Assembly (NCBI RefSeq): GCF_019083995.1
Contig: NZ_JAHRCU010000001.1
Coordinates: forward strand, 310,001 to 374,000
Direction: 5' to 3'
Source of the DNA: Roseococcus sp. SDR
Lineage (GTDB): Bacteria; Pseudomonadota; Alphaproteobacteria; Acetobacterales; Acetobacteraceae
DNA: 64,000 bases
This document shows positions 8,462 to 17,250 of this stretch, piece after piece; the stretch's first letter is position 1, and each line of letters opens with the position of its first letter. The notes beneath the pieces were generated by a model. It saw only the letters and a list, made by a program, of their open reading frames with translations, was not told the DNA's origin and did no database searches. The position numbers were made by a program, and so were the translations under genes.

Positions 8462-9721
8462 TCAGCCGCGCAGGCTCTCCACCATCGCGCCATAGACCAT
8501 GTTCTTGAACACCATGCGCGTATGCGTGCGCGAGGAGGGCCCCTGCGCCATGAAGACACCGACAAGCTTCTCGGCGCGATCAATGGTGAAGCTGGTGCCC
8601 CAGGCGCCGGCCCACATCGCATCGCCGGGCGAGCCGGGGGCGACGGCGATGCCCTGCTCGCGCCGCACCGCGAAGCCGAGGCCGAAGCCATAGCCCGGGC
8701 CCGTGCTGGCCTGGGGCGTGCCGCCCATGCTGCCCATATGGTCCGAGAGCATCCAGTTCACCGTGGGCGCCGAGAGGTAGCGCTTGCCCTCGAAGCTGCC
8801 GCCATTGGCCACCATCTGCGCGAAGCGGAAATAGTCCGAACTGGTGCCCACCAGCCCCGCGCCGCCCTTGAAATGGCCGGCGGGAACCGGGTTCTGCTCG
8901 ATGCGGTAGCTGTTCCACATGGGCGTGGAAAGCGGGTCGGAGGCGATGCTCTCCGCCACGCGCGAACGCCGCGCCGGGTCCACCCACCAGACCGTGTCCG
9001 TCATGCCGAGCGGGCCGGTGATGCGTTCGGCGATCAGCCGGTCCAGCGGCTGGCCGGCGACGCGCTGCAGCAGCAGGCCCAGCACATCGGTGCTGATCGA
9101 GTAGAAGAACTGCGCGCCCGGCTGGAAGGCCAGCGGAATGGTGCCCAGGCGGCGCAGCATCTCATCGCCCGGCACCGGGCCGCGCCGGGCCTCGATGTCG
9201 TTCTCCTCATAGAGCTCGCGGATGCGCGGGAAGGGCGAGGCCGCCGCATAGACGAAGCCCGAGGAATGCCGCAGCAGGTCCTGCACGGTGATGGGGCGGG
9301 CCAGCGGCACCTCGCCCTCGCGGGTCATCACCTTCAGCTCGCGCAGCTCGGGCAGCCATTGGGTGATGTTGTCGCCGATCTTCATGCGGCCTTCCTCCAC
9401 CAGCATCATGGCGGCGACGCTGGTGATGGGCTTGGTCATGGAGGCCAGGAGGAAGATGGCCTCGCGCGTCATGGGGATGCGCCGCGCATTGTCCTGATGG
9501 CCATAGGCCTCGTGATGGATGATCTGGCCGTTGCGCGCGATCAGCGCCACGCAGCCATTGAAGCTGCCGCGCTCCACCTCCCGCGCCATGGCGGGCTGGA
9601 AGCGGGCGAGGCGCGCGCGGGAGAAGCCCTGGACCAGGTCCTGGCTGCGCTCCGCCTCCTGCGCGATCGCCGGGGTGGCGAGGATGCCCGCGGGCAGCAG
9701 GGCGAGATGACGGCGCTGCAT
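8462..9721 (-). CDS. Serine hydrolase, class C beta-lactamase/esterase family, exported
   Basis: Members cleave esters, D-amino peptides or beta-lactams through an acyl-serine. A short signal peptide is predicted (MQRRHLALLPAGILATPAIAQ, cleavage after AIA). The nucleophile motif is S94-M-T-K97 (SxxK). The second motif appears as Tyr207 in FFYSIS, with a changed third residue compared with YxN. The 419-residue length fits EstB-like carboxylesterases/penicillin-binding relatives more than true AmpC. It starts four bases after the stop of the upstream periplasmic receptor gene, so the two form one transcription unit. The protein is probably periplasmic. Substrate unknown. Confidence 0.85.
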   Translation of the reverse strand: MQRRHLALLPAGILATPAIAQEAERSQDLVQGFSRARLARFQPAMAREVERGSFNGCVALIARNGQIIHHEAYGHQDNARRIPMTREAIFLLASMTKPITSVAAMMLVEEGRMKIGDNITQWLPELRELKVMTREGEVPLARPITVQDLLRHSSGFVYAAASPFPRIRELYEENDIEARRGPVPGDEMLRRLGTIPLAFQPGAQFFYSISTDVLGLLLQRVAGQPLDRLIAERITGPLGMTDTVWWVDPARRSRVAESIASDPLSTPMWNSYRIEQNPVPAGHFKGGAGLVGTSSDYFRFAQMVANGGSFEGKRYLSAPTVNWMLSDHMGSMGGTPQASTGPGYGFGLGFAVRREQGIAVAPGSPGDAMWAGAWGTSFTIDRAEKLVGVFMAQGPSSRTHTRMVFKNMVYGAMVESLRG

Positions 9722-9725
9722 GGTC

Positions 9726-10961
9726 TCAGGTCCTGATCAGAGGGCAGCCGCCCTCGTTGAGGGGGCGGAAGGCCTCTTCGGCGGGGACGGTCGCGCGCAG
9801 CTTGTAGAAATCCCACATGCCGCGGGATTCGCGGGGCGCCTTCACCTCGAAGAGATAGGCGGGGTGGATCTTGCGGCCATCCTCGCGGATGCGCCCGGGG
9901 CCGAAGGCGTCATCCTCGGTCGGCATGCGCTTCATCACGTTCAGCACCTCGATGCCGCTCGCCTTGGCCCGCGGCACGCCCACTTCCATCACGCCCTTGA
10001 GGTAATGGATGGCGCAGGAATAGGTGCCGGCATGTTCCTGGTTCGGCATGTTGTCCGGCGTGCGGCGCAGGATGCGTTGCGCGAGGCCGCGCGTGCGGTC
10101 ATTCAGGTCGTGGTAGAAGACCTCGCTCATCACCATCCCCTGCGCGGCCTCGAGGCCGATGGAGCGGATGTCCTGCACGAACATGATCATGCCGGCGAGC
10201 TGCTGGCCGCGCCGCGTCAGGCCGAATTCATGCGCCTGCTTCACGCAGTTCTGCATGTCGGCCGCCGCCATGGCGAGGCCCACCACCTTCGCGCGGCTCG
10301 CCTGCGCCTGCAGCAGGAAGGAGCTGAAATCGGTGGTGCCGGGGAAGGGGTAGCGGGCGCTGCCCATCACCCGCCCGCCCGAGCGCGTGACGAATTGCGA
10401 GGTGTCGCGCTCCAGCTGGTGGCCGAAGGCATAGTCGGCGGTGATGAAGAACCAGGAATCGCCGCCGGAGCGGACGGTGGCGCCGCCCACCACATTGGCG
10501 AACATCCAGGTGTCATAGGTCCATTGCACCGTATGCGTGGAGCATTGCGGGCCGGTCAGCGCGGAGGAGGCGGCACCGGAGGCGAGCTGGATCTTGTCCT
10601 TCTCGCGCACGAGGTTGGCCAGCGCCAGCGCGATGGCGCTGTTGTTCACCTCGCAGATCATGTCCACGCCCTGTGTGTCGATCCAGCGGCGGGCGAGGGC
10701 GAGCGCCGCATCCGGCCGGTTCTGGTGGTCGCCCGAGAGCACCTCCACCTGCACGCCGCGCTGCGCCATGCCGAGATCCTCGATCGCCTGCTGCACGGCG
10801 GCGACGGAGGTGGGGCCGGAGGTGTCGCGATAGGGGCCGCTCATATCGGCCAGGACGCCGATGCGGATCACATTGTCGCGCGGCTGGGCGCGGCCGGGCA
10901 GCGGTGTTGCCGCGATGGCGGTGGCGGCGCCGAGTGCGCCGCGGCGGGTGATCGGATTCAT
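9726..10961 (-). CDS. ABC transporter substrate-binding protein, LivK/branched-chain amino acid type
   Basis: A periplasmic receptor of the type I fold. The N terminus MNPITRRGALGAATAIAATP is a twin-arginine signal with cleavage near GRAQ. The mature start IRIGVLADMSGPYRD and the AFGHQLERD segment are typical of the family. ATG at 10961 was chosen over an upstream in-frame ATG because it begins directly at the Tat signal. Length is 411 residues. No permease or ATPase gene lies beside it, so it must share a transporter encoded elsewhere. The only linked gene is the serine hydrolase four bases downstream, suggesting the hydrolase may release or process the captured ligand (inference). Confidence 0.87.
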   Translation of the reverse strand: MNPITRRGALGAATAIAATPLPGRAQPRDNVIRIGVLADMSGPYRDTSGPTSVAAVQQAIEDLGMAQRGVQVEVLSGDHQNRPDAALALARRWIDTQGVDMICEVNNSAIALALANLVREKDKIQLASGAASSALTGPQCSTHTVQWTYDTWMFANVVGGATVRSGGDSWFFITADYAFGHQLERDTSQFVTRSGGRVMGSARYPFPGTTDFSSFLLQAQASRAKVVGLAMAAADMQNCVKQAHEFGLTRRGQQLAGMIMFVQDIRSIGLEAAQGMVMSEVFYHDLNDRTRGLAQRILRRTPDNMPNQEHAGTYSCAIHYLKGVMEVGVPRAKASGIEVLNVMKRMPTEDDAFGPGRIREDGRKIHPAYLFEVKAPRESRGMWDFYKLRATVPAEEAFRPLNEGGCPLIRT

Positions 10962-11027
10962 GGCGTTTGGCCTCCCTGATGTTGGAAGGATGCTGCGCGG
11001 GGATCGGGCCGCGCGCAAGCGCCGGGT

Positions 11028-11924
11028 TCAGGGGGCGATGCGATGGCCCGCATCAATGGGATGGACCGAGACCATTTCGGCCGCCGCCCAGAAGACCAGC
11101 AGGGCCAGCACCGCCTCCATGCGGATGGAGCGCGCCAGCTTTCCCGGCACGGCCTCATCGCCGGCTTCCAGCGCCGGCGTCAGGCGCAGCTTGTGCCGGG
11201 CGGCCAGCGCGATCAGGCCCAGCACCAGGGCCAGCTTCACGATCATCGCCCAGCCATACCAGGCGGCGAAGAGCAGATCCCAGCGCGGCACCAGCAGCAC
11301 GGCCGCCATGCCGCCCGCCAGCACCACCACCGCCACCATGGCGAGGGCCGCGCGCGACCAGGCGGCGATCAGCGCGCCCTCGCCCGCGCGGGCGGCGCGG
11401 ATCAAGAGCGGCAGGCTGCCGATCCAGAAGCCGACGGCCAGCAGGTGCAGCGTGACCAGGGCGGAGAGTTCCTGGCGCGGGCGGAACAGCGTGGAATGGC
11501 CCATGGCCGCATAGCTCGCCGCCGCCATCAGCGCACCCATGGCGGCCAGCGCCGGGGCCACCGGCCAGGGCATCGCCGCCAGCGCCAGCAGCGCCAGGCC
11601 CGCACAGCGCAGCCAGAAGGCATCGCCGATGCGCGAGACCATCATGGCCCGCCAGACCGCGCCGTCGAACCAGGCTTCGCCGCCGCTCAGGATCTGCGCG
11701 CGCAGCAGGAGGCCCGCCAGCGAGACGGCGATGCCGGCCAAGGCGGCGCCCAGCAGCCAGCGGCGCAGATGCGCCATCCCCGCCGCATCCAGCCGATGGC
11801 CGAATGCCGCCAGGAAGAGCCCGATGCCGGCCGCGCCCAGCGAGGTGGCGTATTGCGCGGCCCGCAGCAGCACCGTCGCGCCATCCAGCAGGCTCGGATC
11901 GGGCTGGAGATATTCGAGGATCAT
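11028..11924 (-). CDS. copD: Copper resistance protein D (CopD) family membrane protein
   Basis: CopD is an inner-membrane copper-transport protein that works with periplasmic CopC. The 298 residues are almost entirely hydrophobic, with about eight predicted membrane segments. Histidines are conserved in and near them (GHRLDAAG, MGHSTLFRPRQE, LVTLHLLAVGFW), the last two resembling the family's metal-site region. The start ATG at 11924 overlaps the copC stop (ATGA), so the pair is translationally coupled. The direct CopC linkage makes the assignment firm. The pair lies directly downstream of a tripartite ABC exporter. Confidence 0.88.
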   Translation of the reverse strand: MILEYLQPDPSLLDGATVLLRAAQYATSLGAAGIGLFLAAFGHRLDAAGMAHLRRWLLGAALAGIAVSLAGLLLRAQILSGGEAWFDGAVWRAMMVSRIGDAFWLRCAGLALLALAAMPWPVAPALAAMGALMAAASYAAMGHSTLFRPRQELSALVTLHLLAVGFWIGSLPLLIRAARAGEGALIAAWSRAALAMVAVVVLAGGMAAVLLVPRWDLLFAAWYGWAMIVKLALVLGLIALAARHKLRLTPALEAGDEAVPGKLARSIRMEAVLALLVFWAAAEMVSVHPIDAGHRIAP

Positions 11925-12271
11925 GGCGCGCGCTCCAGCGTGAAGCGGATGGTGCCGCGGATCGGGTGCCCATCGGCCGAGATGGCGCGCCATTCGAGGC
12001 GCAGCGCGCCGGGGGGCAGGGGGGCTTCGGGGGTGGCGCGCTCCTCTCGCCGGGGCGCGGCATCGCCCGCGCGGCGCAGCGGCAAGGGCTGGCCCGCGGC
12101 ATCGAGCAGGCGCAGCGAGGTCACCTGCACCGCCTCGTTGAAGCGCAGCAGGAATTCGGCGGGGGGGCCCGTGAGGCGCGCGCCATCGGCCGGGCTGCTG
12201 CTGCGCAATTCGGAATGCGCGAGCGCGAGGCCGGGGGCGAGAATCAGCAGGGCAGCGAGCAGGTTGCGCAT
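11921..12271 (-). CDS. copC: Periplasmic copper-binding protein CopC
   Basis: CopC binds copper in the periplasm and hands it to CopD. A signal peptide of 18 residues ends in LALA, leaving His19 as the mature N terminus, the classical first Cu(II) ligand. The other family ligands appear as Asp100 and His102 in SADGHPIRGT. The protein is a single beta-barrel domain of 116 residues. No methionine-rich Cu(I) loop is seen, so it looks like the Cu(II)-only type. The gene overlaps copD and lies 33 bases after the exporter ATPase gene. A CueR/MerR-like promoter element (12278-12308) places transcription initiation at about the ATG, implying a leaderless message. Confidence 0.9.
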   Translation of the reverse strand: MRNLLAALLILAPGLALAHSELRSSSPADGARLTGPPAEFLLRFNEAVQVTSLRLLDAAGQPLPLRRAGDAAPRREERATPEAPLPPGALRLEWRAISADGHPIRGTIRFTLERAP

Positions 12272-12277
12272 GCGCCC

Positions 12278-12308
12278 TGTCTCGGCCTTCCCATGAGGTC
12301 AGGGTCAA
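12278..12308 (-). promoter_or_regulatory. Candidate MerR/CueR-type promoter of copC
   Basis: On the minus strand TTGACC (12308-12303) is followed after 19 bases by GAGACA (12283-12278). The spacer contains GGGAAGG, the right half of a CueR box, and an imperfect left half. The 19-base spacing is the hallmark of MerR-family promoters. The -10 match is poor. The ATG starts six bases after the -10, so the transcript would lack a leader. The same arrangement is seen before the exporter adaptor gene at 15326-15356. Confidence 0.45.
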
Positions 12309-13000
12309 GCGCCGGGATGCGTCTCGCTCTCGATCCGCCCGTCGCGCAGATTCACCATGCGGTCGAAGCGGTCGAAGATCTTCTCGTCATGCGTGACGAC
12401 GAGGATGGCGGCCTGCTGCTCCCGCGCCACGCGGCGCAGCAATTCCATCACCACCCGCGCGCGTTCGGAATCGAGCGCCGCCGTCGGCTCATCGGCCAGG
12501 ATGATGCGCGGCTGGTTGGCCAGCGCCCGGGCGATGGCGACCCGCTGCGCCTCGCCGCCCGAGAGCAGCGCCGGCATGGCGCTGGCGCGGCGGCCGACCT
12601 GGAGGTGATCGAGCAGCGCCGCCGCGCGTTGCCGCGCCTCGCTGAGGCCCACGCCCGAAAGCGTGATGGCCAGCGCCACATTGTCGGTCGCGTTCAGGAA
12701 GGGCAGCAGATTGTGCGCCTGGAAGATGAAGCCGATCTTCTCGCGGCGCAGCGCCCGCAGGTCTCGCCGCTTCCAGGCGCCCTCCCAGACCGTCTCGCCG
12801 GCTAGGCGCATCACCCCCGCATCGGGCTCCAGAATGCAGGCGACGACGTTGAGCAGGGTGGATTTCCCGCTGCCCGAGGGGCCGCGCAGCCCCACCACCT
12901 CGCCGGGGGCGACCGTCAGATGGATGTCGGACAGCGCCTGGACGCGCGCCTCGCCACGGCCGAAGCCCTTGGCGATGCCGGCCAGCTCGACCAGGTTCAT
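12305..13000 (-). CDS. ABC transporter ATP-binding protein (LolD/MacB/DevA type)
   Basis: The nucleotide-binding subunit of a type VII (mechanotransmission) ABC system. Walker A is GPSGSGKST near residue 40, followed by a Q-loop in IFQAHNLLPF, signature LSGGEAQRVAIARAL and Walker B IILADEPTAALD. Length is 231 residues. The gene overlaps its permease by four bases and shares the operon with a membrane-fusion adaptor. These NBDs power periplasmic adaptor-linked export without carrying substrate across the inner membrane. Its close linkage to copC-copD suggests a role in metal or envelope stress, which is an inference. Confidence 0.9.
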   Translation of the reverse strand: MNLVELAGIAKGFGRGEARVQALSDIHLTVAPGEVVGLRGPSGSGKSTLLNVVACILEPDAGVMRLAGETVWEGAWKRRDLRALRREKIGFIFQAHNLLPFLNATDNVALAITLSGVGLSEARQRAAALLDHLQVGRRASAMPALLSGGEAQRVAIARALANQPRIILADEPTAALDSERARVVMELLRRVAREQQAAILVVTHDEKIFDRFDRMVNLRDGRIESETHPGA

Positions 13001-14187
13001 CCGCCCAGCGCCTGGGCGGGTTCGATGCGCAGCGCGGCCCGCACGCCCAGCAGGCTGGCCAGCAGGCAGATCACGAAGACCACGCCGGCCACCGCCAGCA
13101 GCACCTCCGGCCCCAGCACGACGCGGCGGGGAAACACGTCCTTCACCAGCAGCAGCAGCGCGGCGCCACTGGCGAAGCTCACGGCCCCCAGCAGCAGCGC
13201 CTGCTGCATGACGAGCGAGACGATGGCGCGGTCGGGTGCCCCGATCAGCTTCAGCGTCGCGATCTCGCGCAGCTTGTCCATGGTCAGCATGTAGACGATC
13301 AGCGCCACGATCACGCCCGAGACGAGCAGCAGGATGCCCGTGAAGAGGCCCAATTGCTTGCGTGCGCGCTCCACCACGCTGCGGGTCAGCACCTCTTCCT
13401 GCTCGGCCTCCGAGAGGGCGGCCAGGTGCTTCCAGCGGCGCAGCTGCTCGGTGATCTGCGCCGGGTCCGCATGCGGGGCGAGGCGGGCAATGACGGCGTT
13501 CACCGAATCCTGCGGCTGGCCCTGGCTGCCGCTGGCGGTCGCGCGGCGTGCGGCGGGCGCGTTCAGGCGGAACTGCAATTCCTGCGCATCGGCCAGCGTG
13601 ATCCAGCCCAGCGGATCGCCGCCGGAGGAAACGGCGCGCGCCGTCAGCCCCACCACGCGGAAGCGCAGCCCGCCGATCTCGACCATGGCGCCCAAGGGCT
13701 GGCGCGCCCCGCGGTCCAGGACCATCTCGCGGCGCGCGGCGATGCCACGGCCCTCCACCAGCGCGGGCGGGCCGCCCGGCCGGTCCAGCTCATACCCCAC
13801 GATCTGCACGCGCAGCGGCGCGCCCACGCGCTCGCGCCCCGCCTCATTGCGGAAGGCGCCGGCGGTGCTGGCGGCGGCACTGCCGGCCACGCGCGCCTCG
13901 ACGGTCTGGAAGGTGACGCTGCCGGCGGCCGTAACACCCGCGATGCGCGCCACCGCCTCACGCGTGTCGCCCGGGATGCGGCTCGCTTCCGCGAAGGGGC
14001 CGCGCGTGCCGCCCTCCACCACCCAGAGATTGGCGTCCAGCGCGCGGGTGAGCGAGAGCGCTTCCTCCACCACGCCGCGATAGATGCCGACCATGGCGAG
14101 TGCGACGCCCAGCAGCAGGCCGAGCCCCGCGCAGGTCAGCAGGAAGCGGCCAAGCTTGTGGCGGATGTCGCGCAGCGCGAGGTTCAT
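12997..14187 (-). CDS. ABC transporter permease, FtsX/MacB family (DevC-like)
   Basis: The 396-residue inner-membrane subunit has one N-terminal membrane helix (residues 15-35), a large periplasmic MacB-type domain (about 40-260) and three C-terminal membrane helices. This is the standard FtsX-like layout. The segment VYMLTMDKLREIATLKLIGAP is typical of DevC-type permeases. The start overlaps the adaptor stop and the end overlaps the ATPase start, each by four bases, so adaptor-permease-ATPase are coupled. Export substrate not deducible: DevBCA systems export glycolipids, and related systems export antibiotics or siderophores. Confidence 0.88.
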   Translation of the reverse strand: MNLALRDIRHKLGRFLLTCAGLGLLLGVALAMVGIYRGVVEEALSLTRALDANLWVVEGGTRGPFAEASRIPGDTREAVARIAGVTAAGSVTFQTVEARVAGSAAASTAGAFRNEAGRERVGAPLRVQIVGYELDRPGGPPALVEGRGIAARREMVLDRGARQPLGAMVEIGGLRFRVVGLTARAVSSGGDPLGWITLADAQELQFRLNAPAARRATASGSQGQPQDSVNAVIARLAPHADPAQITEQLRRWKHLAALSEAEQEEVLTRSVVERARKQLGLFTGILLLVSGVIVALIVYMLTMDKLREIATLKLIGAPDRAIVSLVMQQALLLGAVSFASGAALLLLVKDVFPRRVVLGPEVLLAVAGVVFVICLLASLLGVRAALRIEPAQALGG

Positions 14188-15317
14188 GGGATGGCGCGCG
14201 CGGCCCGCCCCTCGCGGAAGCCGGGCAGGATGCGCGTCACCACCTCGGGGCTGCCATCGGCGAGGACCAGGCGCGCATCCAGCGTGCGGCCCACGAAGCG
14301 CAGCGGGCGCTGGTGCAGCAGGCCGCCCTCCAGCACCCAGCCGCTTCCCGTGGCGCCGTCAAAGCCGGTGATGGCGGCCTCCGGCACCAGGCGGGCCTCG
14401 GCCAGGCGGCCGGTCTCGATCTCGACCTGGAGCTGCTCGCCCAGCACGGGGCGCTCGGGGCAGCGCTCGCAGCGCAGCCAGACGCGGCGCTCCTCCGTCA
14501 CGCGGTCGCTCTCCAGGCCGATGCGCACCACGCGGGCCGGGAAGACCTCGCCGGGGAGGGAGCGCAGGCGGACCTCGGCCGGCTGGCCTTCGCGCAGGCG
14601 GCCCGCCCGCGCCTCGTCCACATGCGCGAGCGCCCAGAGGCTGCCGGGGGCGACCAGGGTGAAGATCACCTCGCCCGGCTGCACCGCGCTTCCCGCCTCG
14701 CGGTTGCGGGCGATGACCAGCGCGTCGAAGGGCGCCACCAGGCTGTGCTTGGCGAGCGTTCCGCGCTCGGCGGCCAGGTTCGCGCGGGCATCGGCCAGCA
14801 GCGCCTGCGCCACCGTGATGTCGGCCCGCGCGACCGCGAGATCGGCCGCCGCCGTGGTCGCCTCGGTCTCCGCGATCTCGGCCGCCTCCAGCGAGCCGCT
14901 GCCGCGCGTGGCGAGCTCTCGCCGGCGCTGGGCCAGGCTGCGCTTCTGGGCATAGGTGGCGGCCGCGCGTTCGGCGATGGCGGCGACGCGGGGCTGCTGG
15001 GCCTCGGCGCTCTGTACCGTCGCTTCCGCGCGGGCGACGCGGGCGCGCTGCGAGGTCTCGTTCAGCCGCGCCAGCACCGTGCCTTGCGCCACGCGGTCGC
15101 CGTGATCGGCCTCCAGCGCCACCAGCGTGCCGGAGATCTCGAAGCCAATGCGGGAGAGGATCTGCGCCTCGACCGTGCCGAGCCCGAAGACGCGGAGCGG
15201 CACGTTACGCTCGACGCGGGCAAGGCTCACCTCCAGCGGGCGCTGGCCCCAGGCCAAGAGGCCCCCCGCGATCGCGAGGGGAAGCAGCAGCAGCAGAAGC
15301 CAGCGCAAGCGTCTCAT
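14184..15317 (-). CDS. Periplasmic adaptor (membrane fusion protein) of the DevBCA-like exporter
   Basis: A 377-residue HlyD/MacA-type adaptor. It starts with a signal anchor (residues 6-24, leucine-rich), then a lipoyl-like half, a long alpha-helical hairpin rich in Ala/Arg/Glu (about 85-190) and the second lipoyl/beta-barrel half (for example SLVAPFDALVIARNREAGSAVQPG). It connects the permease to an outer-membrane channel not encoded here. It is first in the operon, and its ATG lies about eight bases after the -10 of a MerR-like promoter with no Shine-Dalgarno, suggesting a leaderless start. Confidence 0.88.
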   Translation of the reverse strand: MRRLRWLLLLLLPLAIAGGLLAWGQRPLEVSLARVERNVPLRVFGLGTVEAQILSRIGFEISGTLVALEADHGDRVAQGTVLARLNETSQRARVARAEATVQSAEAQQPRVAAIAERAAATYAQKRSLAQRRRELATRGSGSLEAAEIAETEATTAAADLAVARADITVAQALLADARANLAAERGTLAKHSLVAPFDALVIARNREAGSAVQPGEVIFTLVAPGSLWALAHVDEARAGRLREGQPAEVRLRSLPGEVFPARVVRIGLESDRVTEERRVWLRCERCPERPVLGEQLQVEIETGRLAEARLVPEAAITGFDGATGSGWVLEGGLLHQRPLRFVGRTLDARLVLADGSPEVVTRILPGFREGRAARAIP

Positions 15318-15325
15318 GGCGGGGA

Positions 15326-15356
15326 AGGTTGCGCCTTCCCACGCCGGTCAGGTCAA
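15326..15356 (-). promoter_or_regulatory. Candidate CueR/MerR-type promoter of the exporter operon
   Basis: TTGACC (15356-15351), a 19-base spacer and CAACCT (15331-15326) on the minus strand. The spacer holds TGGGAAGG, the right half of a CueR dyad, and TGACC as an imperfect left half. The -10 differs by one base from the TAACCT of Escherichia coli copA, which uses the same 19-base spacing. Expected transcription start is around 15319, next to ATG 15317. A 7-bp hairpin GGGAAGG/CCTTCCC (15322-15340) overlaps it. Confidence 0.5.
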
Positions 15357-15364
15357 GCGGGAGA

Positions 15365-16642
15365 TCACCTGAACACCAGGTCCGGCAGGAACATCACGAT
15401 GGCCGGCACATAGGTGATGACCATGAGGCAGGCGAAGATCACCGCGATGAAGATGGGCAGGTAGCGCATCATCCGGTCGATGCTGGTGCCCGCCACCTGG
15501 GCCGCGGCGAAGAGGTTCACGCCGAAGGGCGGCGTGATCATGCCCATCGCCAGGTTCACCACCATCACCGTGCCGAAATGCACCTGGTTGATGCCCATCC
15601 GCTCCGCCGCCTCGGCCAGGATGGGGGCGAGGACGATGATGGAGGCCGAGGTCTCGACGAACATGCCCACCACGAAGAGGAAGGCATTCACGCCGAGCAG
15701 ATACCAGGTGGGCGAGTCGAAGGTATGGACGATGAGTTCCGCCGCCGCGTCCGGCACGCCCTGGCGGTTCAGCAGCCAGGAGAAGAGGCCCGCACAGGCG
15801 ATGATGAACATGATGACCGCCGAGCTGATCACCGACTTCTTGAAGATGGGGTAGAGGTCGCGCAGCGTGATCTCGCGGTGCAGGAACATGCCGACCAGCA
15901 CGGCGTAGATGACGGCGATGACCGAGGCCTCGGTCGGCGTGGTGATGCCGCCATAGATGCCGCCCAGCACGACGAAGGGCATGAAGAGGGCGAAGCCCGC
16001 CTGCTTGGTCGCGGTCAGCACGGACAGCCGGCCCTCGCCGTCATTCTTCCCCCAGCCGGTGATGCGGCACCAGATGAGCACGGTCGCGATCAGCGCGCCG
16101 CCGATCAGGATGCCCGGCCCGAAGCCCGCCATGAAGAGCTCGGGGATGCTGGTCTGCGTGGTGACGCCATAGAGGATCATCGGGATGGAGGGCGGGATGA
16201 TGACGCCGAGCTCGGCGGCTGTGGCCATCAGCGCCGCCGCGAAGGGCACCGGATAGCCCGCCTTGATCAGCGCCGGGATCATCACCGCGCCAATCGCGAA
16301 GGTGGTGGCGACGGAGGAGCCGGAGATGGCCGCGAAGATCATGCAGGTGACGATGCAGGTGGCGGGCAGCCCGCCCTGGATGCCGCCCACGATGGATTTG
16401 GCGAAATCCACGAGGCGGCGGGAGATGCCGCCCACATCCATCAGATTGCCGGCCAGGATGAAGAAGGGGATGGCGGCCAGCGGAAATCGGTCCAGCGCCA
16501 CATAGAGCTGCTGGGCGGCCACGATCAGGGGGAAGTTGGTGAAGTTGGCGACGCCGATGACGGCCGCGATGCCGATGGCGACGGCGACGGGGATGCTGGC
16601 GGCAAAGAGCACCAGCATCGCGGTCAGCATGAAGCTGCTCAT
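15365..16642 (-). CDS. dctM: TRAP transporter large permease subunit (DctM)
   Basis: The main sodium-coupled transport subunit of a tripartite ATP-independent periplasmic transporter. The 425-residue protein has about 12 membrane segments and typical stretches: FFILAGNLMDVGGISRRLVDF, GIITPPFGVNLF and ATELGVIIPPS-like motifs. ATG at 16642 was chosen because it overlaps the DctQ stop (ATGA) and starts at the first membrane helix; a longer reading frame upstream runs antisense in character through dctQ. It transports the ligand delivered by DctP. The substrate is probably a carboxylate, but no residue here decides which. Confidence 0.92.
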   Translation of the reverse strand: MSSFMLTAMLVLFAASIPVAVAIGIAAVIGVANFTNFPLIVAAQQLYVALDRFPLAAIPFFILAGNLMDVGGISRRLVDFAKSIVGGIQGGLPATCIVTCMIFAAISGSSVATTFAIGAVMIPALIKAGYPVPFAAALMATAAELGVIIPPSIPMILYGVTTQTSIPELFMAGFGPGILIGGALIATVLIWCRITGWGKNDGEGRLSVLTATKQAGFALFMPFVVLGGIYGGITTPTEASVIAVIYAVLVGMFLHREITLRDLYPIFKKSVISSAVIMFIIACAGLFSWLLNRQGVPDAAAELIVHTFDSPTWYLLGVNAFLFVVGMFVETSASIIVLAPILAEAAERMGINQVHFGTVMVVNLAMGMITPPFGVNLFAAAQVAGTSIDRMMRYLPIFIAVIFACLMVITYVPAIVMFLPDLVFR

Positions 16643-17238
16643 ACGGCCATCTCCAGTTCTTCCGACCTGTGGTCGAGGAATTGCCCGAGTGCGCCCAGCA
16701 CGGCGAAGGCCGCGCCGATGGGCAGCGCCGCATAGCCCCAGCTGATCGAGACCTCGAGGCCCGCCATCTCCTGGAACTTCACGCGCTCGGCCATGATCCA
16801 GCCGAACCAGAAGAGCACGCCCATCAGCGAAAGGTTGCCGGCGAGCACCGCGGCCTCGATGCCGCGCCGGACCGCGCCGCGCGAATAGCGATGCGCCATG
16901 TCGATGGAGACGAGGGAGCCGGTGCGGATCGCGGCGGCGAGGCCGAGGAAGGCCATCCAGACCAGCGCGGTGCGGACCAGCGCCTCGGACCAGACGGAGG
17001 GCGTCTCGGTGGCGAAGCGGGCCACCACCTGCCAGAAACCGGCGAAGACGGCGACGAGGAGGGCGGCCACCGCGATGGCGGTGGCGATGCCGGTGCTGAT
17101 GCGGTCGGCCGCGAGGACGGCGCGGCGGATCCCCGCATGCGGGCCCGGGCCGGGCCGGCCGGCCCAAAGGGCTGCCAGGACCAGCGCGACGGTGCCGCAA
17201 AGCACGATCGCGAGCGGCGTGGTGTTCATGGGATTCAC
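16639..17238 (-). CDS. dctQ: TRAP transporter small permease subunit (DctQ)
   Basis: The small membrane partner of DctM, 199 residues. The core is the usual four-helix domain (about residues 50-190) with VWSEALVRTALVWMAFLGLAAAIR, the typical DctQ segment. An extra hydrophobic helix near residues 8-27, before a basic linker, makes the N terminus longer than usual. A second ATG at 17229 is a possible start. It overlaps dctM by four bases. A strong hairpin lies between it and the receptor gene dctP. Confidence 0.88.
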   Translation of the reverse strand: MNPMNTTPLAIVLCGTVALVLAALWAGRPGPGPHAGIRRAVLAADRISTGIATAIAVAALLVAVFAGFWQVVARFATETPSVWSEALVRTALVWMAFLGLAAAIRTGSLVSIDMAHRYSRGAVRRGIEAAVLAGNLSLMGVLFWFGWIMAERVKFQEMAGLEVSISWGYAALPIGAAFAVLGALGQFLDHRSEELEMAV

Positions 17239-17250
17239 GCGGGTCCCCCC

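Noticed and set aside
8462-9721. AmpC-type beta-lactamase resistance gene
   Set aside because: SxxK is present but the YxN motif is altered and the length and context fit esterase/peptidase relatives better.
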